Shown in pieces: positions 53,501-61,600 of a stretch of DNA of 64,000 nucleotides. Positions within the stretch are counted from its first letter, which is position 1, and the number at the start of each line of letters is the position of its first letter. Source of the stretch: Tyzzerella sp. (GTDB lineage: Bacteria > Bacillota > Clostridia > Lachnospirales > Lachnospiraceae); the NCBI GenBank assembly GCA_017465565.1, contig JAFTWA010000042.1, positions 30,958-94,957 of the forward strand, given 5' to 3'. Position numbers and translations under genes: made by a program. A model generated the notes under the pieces. The model was not told the DNA's origin. It saw only the letters and a list, made by a program, of their open reading frames with translations, and searched no databases.

Positions 53501-56500
53501 TAAGTGGTGGTGAACTTACTTTAAATGGAGCAAATGTAAATGGTTCGACGAATGAGGCAAGTCTTGATGTGTCAACTGGAACTTTGAATCTTCAAGGAAA
53601 GATTGCTATAAAGGAAGCAGAAGATAAGGTGACAAATACTTCCGCAATTTATAATCATGGTGGAACAATTGATGGCAGCACAGCGACTGAAATAAAAATA
53701 CAAGATGTACCAGCAAATTGTATGGCAGTGAAGAATGCATCTGGCGGTATCACGACATTAAAGGAACTTAAGATTTTGGATGGTAATCATCACCATGGAA
53801 TCAAGAATGAGAATCCAAACAGTACAGTTACAATTATTGGTGGAACAATTGGAAAATCAAAATCGAATAATGTTCTTGCTGATAATGGAACAATCAGATT
53901 AGAAGGGGTAACAATAAGTGGAACTCAATCTAATCATACCGTTAGAGCAAACGGTGGAGATATTGAACTTGAAGATGTAACAATTCAAAGCAGTGCAAGT
54001 GCAGGAATCAACGTAATTAAAGACACAAGTACGGTAACAGGAACTGATGTAGAAATCCATAATTCAAAGTACGGAATTTGGGTAAATGCAGGAGAAACAA
54101 CGATTAGCGGCTTGACTACATCTAACATATCAACTAACAATATTCTTTCAGATTGGAGCGACTCAACAAGTAAAGTTTCAGGCACAGGAGTGGTAACAAT
54201 CAACGGATATGCAAATGGAACGAAATCTACGTTAGGAATAGCAGGGGCTCATAACGTAAAGGCGTTACCAGACGGAGATGGCTTAATTACTCTGAATAAT
54301 GTTTCACTTCAAGGTACGTCAAGTAATAGCCATCATATTGTCATGGCAGAAGGTGGAGATTTTGTTCTTAATAATGTTGACATTATAGGAAACGGAATGA
54401 GAACGGGTATTCGTGCTAAAGATGGCAGTGTAGTAACAGGATCAAATGTTTCAATTTCTAAGGTTGCCGAAGGTATCAGTAATTCAGCTACTGTTGAAAT
54501 GGAAAATTTGACAATAGCAGAGATAAGTGGAAATTATGAAATTTGGAATGAGGACACTTTGAAAATTGCTGGAGCAATTGATGCCGATATTCATAACAGC
54601 GCTACGGTAACGGTGGAAGCTACTAAAGCATTAACAGGAAGCAATATTACAATAGACTGGGATGCAGATAAAGTTCCTTCAGATCGTATTGGTATCAAAT
54701 TTGCAAGTGCAGAAAATGCAGCTGAGATGGAAGGAAGCATTACTCTTGGCGAAGTAGTTAGTGCGTCATACATTTCAGACTTTGTCGATGACAAGATGAT
54801 GTTAGTATCGAGAGAAAATCTTACTTTCGAAGTGACAAATTATGCTGAACTTGATGAAGCATTAGGTACAATCAAAGCACAAAAGGTAACTAAGGCAACA
54901 ATCGAAATAGCAGGAAATATTGTCATTTCGGAAACAGTTTCAATTGAAGCTGACATCACGTTGATTGATGATGGCACTGCAAGAACAATTTCAAGAGGAA
55001 CACCATTTACAGCTGATAGTAATGGAAATGGAATTATGTTCAAGGTGGCAACTGGTGCAACTCTAACATTCGAAAGCACAGGAACGGATGCAAGTCCAAG
55101 ACTGACAATTGATGGAAATAAAGCAAATGTTACTTCAACAGGTAAAGCAGCAGTCGTATATAGTGTTTCGGATGCAATAGGTGTCAATGTATCTGAAGGT
55201 GTGAAAATTATCAATAATAAGTCAACTCAGCCAGGAAGTGTTTTCTACATGGAAGGCGGAACATTAGATATTAATGGTGGACTCTATAAAGATAATATTT
55301 CAACAAACGCTGCTGGTGTAATGTATCTCGCAAGTGGAGTCACTGCAAACATTGAAAATGCTACATTTGATGGAAATGAAGCTACTCATGGTGGCGTTAT
55401 GGAAGTCCAGCAAGAAGCTACAGCGAATATCACAAAATGTGTATTTGAATCTAATAAATCTACTAAAAACCAAAGTGGTTATGGTGGAGGTGCTATATAC
55501 GTTTGGGGTGCAACTAGTGATGAAATAATTGACCTGAATATGCAAGATTGTACGTTTACAGATAATAGTGCTGCTACAAACGCAGGAAAAGATGTTTATA
55601 TAGCATGGAAAAATACAACAGTGAAGTTAGCAGGTAAAATGGTTGTAGATATTTATAATGCGCAGCAATCTCAAATTAATGTAACTGCTGCCCTTACAGA
55701 TGGTAGTGATGTTGTCGTTGATTGGAAATCAACTTTACCAACAAATAATGTAGGTATTATATTTGCAAGTGATGATGTCATGAATACAAGCAAACCATTT
55801 ATCTCATTAGGTGGAAATTATAATAAAACATTTGCACTCAAATATAATGTTGCTACGGATTCTGTTGCCGCAAATGCAACACTTGTGGAAACGACAGCAA
55901 TTTCAAGCTTGGATGAATTCACAACGCAGTTAAGCGCAAGTGAAGGAGAAACCGTTTTCCTTAGATTGAAAACAGATTTGGCAATCGGTAGTAAGATTAC
56001 GCTCCCAGAGAACAGTGATATAACTATCTTGGATGACGGAGAAGCAAGAACTGTTACACGTACAAGTAGTTACACAGGATATTTGTTTAGTATTCCAACT
56101 TCTTCAAGTTTGACACTTATAAGTACAAGTAACGATAATAATAATCCTACACTTATTGTGGATGGTGGAAGTAAAGCTGATGACACAGGAATACAATGTG
56201 GAGAAGGATGTACTTTACTTGATAACTCTGGTACGTTGTCTGTTCGAGCAGGAGTTCAGTTGTCCAATAATTATGGAACAAATGATTCCCAAGGATATGG
56301 AATCTACTCAAGAGAGAATAGTACAACTACATTTAGTGGAGTTATCAGCAATATGACAGGAACTCATTCAAATGCGAAAGGTTCGGCTATTGCGGTCAGA
56401 GGTACAGTAACCTTAAGAAATGCAGTTGTAAAAGATTGTTATACAGGATTATCAGGTGCTGTAAGAGTAGAAGGTGGTACACTTTATGCTGTAAATTCTG

Positions 56501-57387
56501 ATTTTGCCAATAACCAATCAGGCAATAGTGGAGCAGCGATTCTTGTTGAAGAGAATAGCAGTGGCGTTGCTGGTACCGCGCAAATTACAGATTGTAGATT
56601 TACGAAGAATTATGCAGGTGCAAATGGTGGTGCAATTGCAATCAGAACTGGCGAGACAGGTAATGTAACAATTACCGACAGTGAATTTACTGAAAATGAG
56701 GCGGCTTCTTGTGGCGGAGCAATTTCAATTGAGGAAAATGCAAAAGGTGCGATGACCATTATGGGTAGTGAATTTTCTAAGAATAAAGCTGCTTGGGGCG
56801 GTGCCATCGAAGTTAATAAAGGTTCACAGGCTGTCTTTACAGTTGATAATTGTATATTGAAAAATAATAACGCAATTACATATACAAATAGTAATGCAGG
56901 AGCAATTAATGTAGATAATGCAGTAAATAAAAACACAATCAAGAATAGTATGTTTGATACCAACAGTGCTAAAAATGGGGGGTCATCAATTAGTGTGACA
57001 ACTGGAGGTTATGTGAATTTAGAGAGTTGCGAGTTTAAGAATGGTACAACATCAACATCAACGACGGAGTCTAAGTGTGGATACGGAGACGTGCGTCTAG
57101 GTGGTAATAATCAGAGTGGTGGAATCACTATTTCTGGTAAGATGATTGTAGATATCTATCTGAATCAAGCTGGTAAGATTAACGTTTCTGGTCCATTAAC
57201 AGAAGGCAGTCAAGTCATTGCAAACTGGAGACTCGGAAAGATTACAGCAAGTAGCTGGCCAGGTATTACTTTTGCAAGTGAAGACGTAATGAATGCAAGT
57301 AAAGATTATATCTCATTAAGCAAAAACTATAGTGATACTTATGAATTATCATTCAGTGGTACTCAAGGTATTCTAAACGAGAAATAA
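47524..57387 (+). CDS. Giant beta-helix surface lipoprotein, 3287 residues
   Basis: The N-terminus is a lipoprotein signal with lipobox LTAC (Cys25). Almost all of the remaining 3260 residues are short repeated rungs with regularly placed N, V, G and T (right-handed beta-helix). Larger units are visible: five or so copies of about 120 residues with [KR]HGVLAEGG-like markers between bases 49945 and 51754, and a 236-residue duplication (from 52831 and 53539). From about residue 2430 come 'cleft' modules (NYAELDEALGTIKA, SSLDEFTTQLSA) with LDDG..RTVTR, then GGAI/N-rich rungs, and a C-terminal domain (VDIYLNQAGKINVSGPLTEG) also present once earlier (VDIYNAQQSQINVTAALTDG). No catalytic motif is seen. 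A fibrous surface stalk for glycan or host binding is inferred. It resembles the truncated protein at 2-4252. ATG 47524 follows GAAAGGAG. Confidence 0.9.
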   Translation: MNKIRKKIFLFCLLCVFILTGLTACSEEGVKVNSANALAKKLASGSAVKINVSEDIILEEPIVVSGEKEIVGKGKIVAAVEDGEELFMITVTDGGKLTVGGSVKIDAAGLMGAIHVQDGGSAIVQDKAVVMNASDASANILVEGSLEVAGGTLKDAKGHNIYNKKETVISGGEIIGSGEKYAGVYNEATLTQKGGTISKAYNNISNVKGSTFTFESGTNTTSTRDGVFVAEGAAMKATDKAAVIENASGRGILLHGQADIKMITVQGCGDTLIKVGKTGVLNLGNGILQSGNYHGVDNAGTMNMLGGNIQANANCGIVNTGTLKVTSGSIASNENKGILNKHEGTADVTSAMVTFTANKTAVANEDKAVFEFAKAKIMMSTQTNIYCYDGTINIHDTALNASTSNNVRIIDGVINMKDVEVKGNSQSSGTSHHGIYMEGGIINAENVTVSMTTGNGIRNKGGVFKGKNIVMHDINRVGISQGKHDYLDVEGLTEIDGLEIQSTNYANIWNEGGGTIKITDGKLAVASSNSVRSNDGVTELTNVTIPGHKEGSKDNIHGIYLEGGKIVAKNVTIKDVSGNALRNKNGTFIGTNIKMTNIKGQTAISNLPLDDDNKNGIINIDGLTIKNSVSKNLTLDSGVTTIKNATLGQTGGNNIKMQDNAATLNLYNVKIEGQIEKATANTHGIMVEGGNVYGDGVQIANTEGCGIRCKLGKVDLKNVTITETGQAGISNSKMTILGVETGVGNVTIDGLTITKAGIQNVVLDAGKVVLKNATLGKVETDNHNIKVSGTGSLSLNGVEIQGTTSASKYGVIVEGGEASIKNTKIYDLAKSGIHTNRENSKITGENVTIENAVYGITGSNGSVTLSGVTTSNIKENNILAQGSIQVTVSNSTEKAGLGVTTGHNVKTEDKALVTLNKVDIKGVTTDGKYGVMAEGGNANLKDVTISNVKATGIRINRVTSQVTGENVTIKNSANAVTGTNGKVVIDGLTTESITYNNILSDGVANFTIKNANLCKVSGDGHNVKVNDNGKLKMTDSVINGTTSDSKYGIIVEGGEAELKNIEITDLAKSGIHVNKNSSIVIGKNITITNGNGAITGSAGNIDIEKLKTSDISDRNISVSGTCNVTITNSTGDYGLGVSGSHSVEVKSDALVTLDDVEIKGVATADRHGVLAEGGEAVLKNVTIANVAGAGIRVNRETSKVTGTKVTIKDSDLAISGNAGVVELSKLKTSGIAESNITASDTCKVVVTNSAGGYGLGESVNHSVKATGDALVTLDTVEIKGVTTSNRHGVLAEGGDVVLNNVSIHDVAGSGIRINRTASEITGTDVVVKSSENALTGTAGTVEIDGFTTSRISNNNIYAGISEPEEGVTDICSITITDGDLGHTSGHNVKSAANGEVALVDTTIKGVIVSDKHGVMAEYGYVNLDNVTIKNVVDCAIRSNKESSKVEGKVVEILKSGYGVSVSAGNVTIEKLTSTATTSNVTVSGGTTTIKDSSELNKTGDSNVTVSGGTLTLDTTNVNGTSKNYGILVSGGKLELKPNVVVKNTAAEGVYNQGGTIVDDIQKKDEGLKIQNSGATALSNTNGGKTTLNYLTISDVKSGNNIYNAGENSSVSVFGGTLEKSISNNVNVAGGKVTLKNTTVKGTTGASSVNRHNILAAGGNVELENVTLMNASTAGIRVNNAASTVKGKDVRINSADVESTCHVGISASAGTVTIDGLTTTSVVENNILTSGSANVTVNPYEDETKSVLCKTTSSNVKVEGGTTTLNKVDVNGSTNAASLDVSAGTLNLQGKIAIKEADDKVANISAIYNGGGTIDGSTATEIKIQDVAANCMAVWNKSGGITTLRELNILDGNHHHGIKNENPNSTVTIIGGTIGKSKSNNVLASNGIIRLEGVTINGTQTNYGVRADGGDIELITVTINGCSNAGINVNKAESSVTGTTVTVGNSPVGLSVSAGSAEITGFTSSATNSNVTVSGGTATVSGTLNQTSAANVVVSGGELTLNGANVNGSTNEASLDVSTGTLNLQGKIAIKEAEDKVTNTSAIYNHGGTIDGSTATEIKIQDVPANCMAVKNASGGITTLKELKILDGNHHHGIKNENPNSTVTIIGGTIGKSKSNNVLADNGTIRLEGVTISGTQSNHTVRANGGDIELEDVTIQSSASAGINVIKDTSTVTGTDVEIHNSKYGIWVNAGETTISGLTTSNISTNNILSDWSDSTSKVSGTGVVTINGYANGTKSTLGIAGAHNVKALPDGDGLITLNNVSLQGTSSNSHHIVMAEGGDFVLNNVDIIGNGMRTGIRAKDGSVVTGSNVSISKVAEGISNSATVEMENLTIAEISGNYEIWNEDTLKIAGAIDADIHNSATVTVEATKALTGSNITIDWDADKVPSDRIGIKFASAENAAEMEGSITLGEVVSASYISDFVDDKMMLVSRENLTFEVTNYAELDEALGTIKAQKVTKATIEIAGNIVISETVSIEADITLIDDGTARTISRGTPFTADSNGNGIMFKVATGATLTFESTGTDASPRLTIDGNKANVTSTGKAAVVYSVSDAIGVNVSEGVKIINNKSTQPGSVFYMEGGTLDINGGLYKDNISTNAAGVMYLASGVTANIENATFDGNEATHGGVMEVQQEATANITKCVFESNKSTKNQSGYGGGAIYVWGATSDEIIDLNMQDCTFTDNSAATNAGKDVYIAWKNTTVKLAGKMVVDIYNAQQSQINVTAALTDGSDVVVDWKSTLPTNNVGIIFASDDVMNTSKPFISLGGNYNKTFALKYNVATDSVAANATLVETTAISSLDEFTTQLSASEGETVFLRLKTDLAIGSKITLPENSDITILDDGEARTVTRTSSYTGYLFSIPTSSSLTLISTSNDNNNPTLIVDGGSKADDTGIQCGEGCTLLDNSGTLSVRAGVQLSNNYGTNDSQGYGIYSRENSTTTFSGVISNMTGTHSNAKGSAIAVRGTVTLRNAVVKDCYTGLSGAVRVEGGTLYAVNSDFANNQSGNSGAAILVEENSSGVAGTAQITDCRFTKNYAGANGGAIAIRTGETGNVTITDSEFTENEAASCGGAISIEENAKGAMTIMGSEFSKNKAAWGGAIEVNKGSQAVFTVDNCILKNNNAITYTNSNAGAINVDNAVNKNTIKNSMFDTNSAKNGGSSISVTTGGYVNLESCEFKNGTTSTSTTESKCGYGDVRLGGNNQSGGITISGKMIVDIYLNQAGKINVSGPLTEGSQVIANWRLGKITASSWPGITFASEDVMNASKDYISLSKNYSDTYELSFSGTQGILNEK
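49945..51753 (+). repeat. Five tandem ~120-residue units in the giant lipoprotein gene
   Basis: The marker encoding [KR][YH]GVxxEGG recurs at 49945, 50305, 50659, 51019, 51379 and 51754, with steps of 360, 354, 360, 360 and 375 bp. All steps are multiples of three, so copy number can change without loss of frame. Confidence 0.88.
52831..53990 (+). repeat. 708-bp direct duplication in the giant lipoprotein gene
   Basis: The unit beginning AATGGTTCGACGAATG at 52831 recurs at 53539 (708 bp, 236 codons). High similarity, including GGTAATCATCA-CATGGAATC and the following 100 bp, continues to about 53970. The second copy is followed by unrelated rungs. Confidence 0.85.
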
Positions 57388-57407
57388 GAAAGGAGAAGTG
57401 ATAATTT

Positions 57408-58622
57408 ATGGAAGAAAATAAAGTTCAAAAACCAAAAAAGACGTGGCTCTTCATTATTATTGGGATGATCGCCATTGCAGCAATTATCATTCTTCTTTTG
57501 TTCAGTTGCGGTAATAATCAAGGTGGCGGGGACAAGGTCCCTACCACCAATGAACCAAAAGTGACATTGACAGTGGACGCCCGTTCTCTGTTAATGAAGA
57601 GTGGTGAATCAAAGCAATTAAAAGCATCTATCGAAGATGCAACATTCACATCTAGCAATACAAAAGTAGCGAAAGTAGATGACTCTGGAAATGTAACAGC
57701 AGTTGCAAAAGGAAATGCCTTAATTACAATTGCTGCTGGTGAAGAGACCGCTTACTGTGGCGTTATTGTAGATGGCTTAGGAACTATGGTTGACGTTTCA
57801 AAACAGAAGGCAAAAGTGGTTTTCTCAGATGTGTTATTAGAAGAACCAGAGGCAATCACAAGCTTAGCAGTAGATATCGCAAATAATGCATATTATCTTG
57901 CGCAGCCTTATGCAACAACAGCCTATGAAATTCTCCCTTCAGACGTAGTCGTTAGCAAGGTAACAAAGAACGACAAAGCTGTTTGGGAAACAACAGAGTG
58001 GATGCGTTTCTATGAAAGTGGAACAGGAACAATTGCAATCGAAAAAGATGGTATCGATACATACCTGTTACTAGAAAGTAATGGTTCATACTATGGAAGT
58101 GGAACTACACTTTCTAGCGTAGCGTGGGAAAATGAAGGATTTGGACAAGAAGAATACGGAGAAACCTTTGCGTTTGAAGATGTGAAGGGGAGTGCAAGTC
58201 CAGCAGTAGATACCTTAAATAATGTGGTAGTTGTTTATGATAACGCTAAGAAGAGTTATTTATTCTATGACCGCGAAGCATTAGAAAACGGTGAAAATGC
58301 AGTATATTTGCATGAAGCTGTTTGTGAAAACGGTCAAGAACCAGTAGCTGGTGTGGATGAAAGCCAGGGCTTCTATAACGCAACGATTAGAGATTTCGCA
58401 GTGGCAGATGGATACATTTATCAGATCTGCGGTTCATCTAGTATTTATGTCAGCGTTTTTGACTTAGAAGGAACATTACAATATTGCTATCGTGTACCAG
58501 ATTTCGATGATATGGAAGTTCGTACACCAGGCGGTATTGCATGCGAAGGCGGAAAAGTCTACATAGCTGTAGGTTCTGGAAATAGTTCATACTATTTTGG
58601 AAACGTTTGGATGTTTGAATAG
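57408..58622 (+). CDS. Membrane-anchored Ig-like (BIG2) protein with propeller-like C-terminal region
   Basis: A 404-residue protein. A hydrophobic segment (residues 13-33) ends in LFSC (Cys34), either a signal anchor or an atypical lipoprotein site. Residues about 50-125 are a bacterial Ig-like domain (LTVDARSLLMKSGESKQLKA..SSNTKVAKVDDSGNVTAVAKG). The rest has repeated strands (VADGYIYQICGSSS, CEGGKVYIAVGSG) like the lipoprotein at 42273. It may link the giant lipoprotein or its ligand to the cell surface. It follows the giant gene by 20 bp. Confidence 0.78.
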   Translation: MEENKVQKPKKTWLFIIIGMIAIAAIIILLLFSCGNNQGGGDKVPTTNEPKVTLTVDARSLLMKSGESKQLKASIEDATFTSSNTKVAKVDDSGNVTAVAKGNALITIAAGEETAYCGVIVDGLGTMVDVSKQKAKVVFSDVLLEEPEAITSLAVDIANNAYYLAQPYATTAYEILPSDVVVSKVTKNDKAVWETTEWMRFYESGTGTIAIEKDGIDTYLLLESNGSYYGSGTTLSSVAWENEGFGQEEYGETFAFEDVKGSASPAVDTLNNVVVVYDNAKKSYLFYDREALENGENAVYLHEAVCENGQEPVAGVDESQGFYNATIRDFAVADGYIYQICGSSSIYVSVFDLEGTLQYCYRVPDFDDMEVRTPGGIACEGGKVYIAVGSGNSSYYFGNVWMFE

Positions 58623-58633
58623 GTGGGGATTTT

Positions 58634-61600
58634 ATGAAAAAAATGTGGAATAAAAAAATAAGAAACATTTTTATGGCATGGATTCTGGTAATCAGCATGG
58701 TGGTTCCAATGTTCGCAACAGGAATTGCGGCTGAAGCAGCAGATAACTCATCTGTGAAAGACTACAATGCCATGAAAATGGAAGATATTTTAAAATCAGA
58801 TGAATCCCTTACTTGGGTCTTTGCGGGTGATAGTATCACCCACAATGGCCAATGGTCACAAGGGATGAACAGTTACTCTGAATGGTTTGAACAATATCTT
58901 TATGATATTAACAGAGGAGATGACTCTGTAGTTCTAACTGCTTGGGGTGGCGCGGATATTTATGATTTCCAGTATGAAGCTAATACACCAGGAGAGACTT
59001 CCAACGGTGCGGAAAACAATGCTGGTATGGGTCTGGAAAACATGATTACAAAATATAACCCTGATGTAGTATTTATCAAACTTGGTATGAATGACCGTGG
59101 TAAATCTACAGCAGAGTTTACGAAGTATTACAACATGATGCTGGATGGCGTCTATGCAGAAGGGTTAAAGAATAATAAGATTCCAAAGATTGTTCTTTTA
59201 ACACCAACTCCTCTTTCAGGGGAAAACTTATATGATGATTCGGTATATCCAAATCCATCAGGAGGTATTCAAGATAATACACTTCGACATAGAAATGTAA
59301 TAGAAAAGATTGCAGCAGAGCGTGGATTATTGTTCTGTGACCTTCGTACCGCATTTCTGGAAGAACAACTGAGACTTGGAGAAGAATATCGTCGTACGTT
59401 CTTTAGCGACCCATCTGATGGTGGTATCCATCCGAATGCGGCTGGACAATATTTGATTTTCAAGACGCTTAGTAAGACACTTGGAATCTATGATGAAGAG
59501 AATGAACTTTATCAGATTGAGTACGAGGATGCTGACAGCGCGGCTTTGTATGTAGATGGAACTTCGGGTGTGGCTTATACAAATAATTACGATGTTCCGT
59601 CTTACACAGAGGAAGTGAGCAATGCTGATGGAATTGAATTGCTGGCGTATGTGGACTTTACAAGTGGGAATGGTAACTTTGTCGGTGGTGCGGATTATGA
59701 TAAAGCAACAAAATTTGATTTGACAGATTCTGAGGTGTTGGGTGAAGGAGCATTAACCTTAGAAGAAGCTCAAAGTTTAGACAAAGAGTTTACTGTTGTT
59801 TTTCGTGCGAAATTGGAAGCTGCATATAGAGATACGCAAGGTGTACTTTGTGTGTCACCAGATGGCGCAAAAGATTGGTCTAATTCGATTGTGTTAGGAG
59901 TACCAAGTACAAGTGACAAATGTTATTACCGAATCCAGTCAGGCGGTTCCGATATAACAACGACTGGCGGTGGAATTGATATGACAAGTACAAATACCAC
60001 TGTAGGTGACGAGTGGCATACAATTGCCGTAGTGCAGTCCGCAGACTCTTTTACATATTATGTAGATGGGGTAAAACATTTTGCGAAGAGTATTAAAGTA
60101 AAAGATGGTTATAGCATAGGAAATACGTTTAAAAATGCAACAACTTTTACCGCTTATATTGGTGCTTTGACTGCAAGTGCAGGATCATATAACCTGAAAG
60201 GTAATATGGATTATTACCAATTGTACAAGGGTGCGCTTTCTGCTGAGCAGGTAGCAGAACTGGCAGATAGCCATGAAATGGATGAAATCATGGCAACCGT
60301 GTCTGGTGCAACTGCTCTTTCAAGTGTTGAATTTACATCGGCAACTGGTGATTTGGAATATAATGATACAAACGTATACGCTTCTACGGTTGACTTAACA
60401 ACAGCATCAACAGGTGTAGATACGCTGAAAGTGGATGAGTTGCAGACAGTAGGAAAAGAGTATTCGGTAGTATTTCGCGCAAAATTGAATGCGGAAAAGG
60501 CAAACCAGCCAATTATTTATCTGTCAACAAAAGCAGGTGTAGCTTTTGGCAGCGGTGGACACAATCTGTTAATGCTTGGTGTTCCAGGAACTTCGAATTT
60601 ATATTACGCAGTGCGTGAAGATGGCTCAGCAAAAGCTGCTTTAAATAGTTCTACTTCAAAATATGGCACCTTGCAGACTGCTATGAATGATGACAAGTGG
60701 CATACGGTAGCTATGGTACAATCAGAGTCAGGCATGACAGCTTACGTGGATGGAGTGGCATATCCGGTAAAAACAAATGATGGTGCTGAGATTGTACTCA
60801 ATATGGATGTGAGCGAATTATTTGACGATGTCACAGATAGACAACTAGATGCAGCAGTTGGACGTTATGATACGACTTCAACTGGATGGAAGACACAGGG
60901 TAAATTTGACTACTGGCAGTTCTATGGAAAAGCACTCAGTGCAGATGAAGTAGCAACACTCAATGCAACAAAAACGGTTGAGCAAGAGATGAATTCTACA
61001 ATGCCAACCCTTGCGCTTACAGCATTTAATACAGTTACTGGTATTGATAGAACAGTTACTTGGAAGGAATCTGTAGATGAAACTTATGTATGGGCAGTAG
61101 CTGGTGCAGAACAAATGTCAGGTTATGAAGGACCAGTTGTAAACCGTTCATTATTCCGTCTTTTGGACAATGTAATGCGTGGTGGTGGAAGTCAGGTTTC
61201 GTCTATGAGAGATGTTCGTTTGATTAATCTTGCAAAGCCAGGCAATACAGTTGCATCTATGTATGAAAATTATGATGCGACAATTGGAGAGCATAATCAT
61301 GATGTGTTGCTTATTTTACCAGAAATATCACAAGTATATGCAGAGAATTATGCAGACTTACATTCTGCTGATTTGGTCGATACATATAAGTCGGCACTCA
61401 AGAATTTGATTGCTAAAGAAAATGGAATTATTGTTCTGTGGACCCCACTTGCATCAAATGATGCAGTTATTAATAGTTATATTGACGATTATGCAGAGGC
61501 AGTTCGTCAAATAGCAGCTGAGAATGCAAAGATTTTATTCTATGACGCTAATAAGTTCATGAACGAAAACATGGCTCAAAATGAAGTTCTTGCATGCAAC

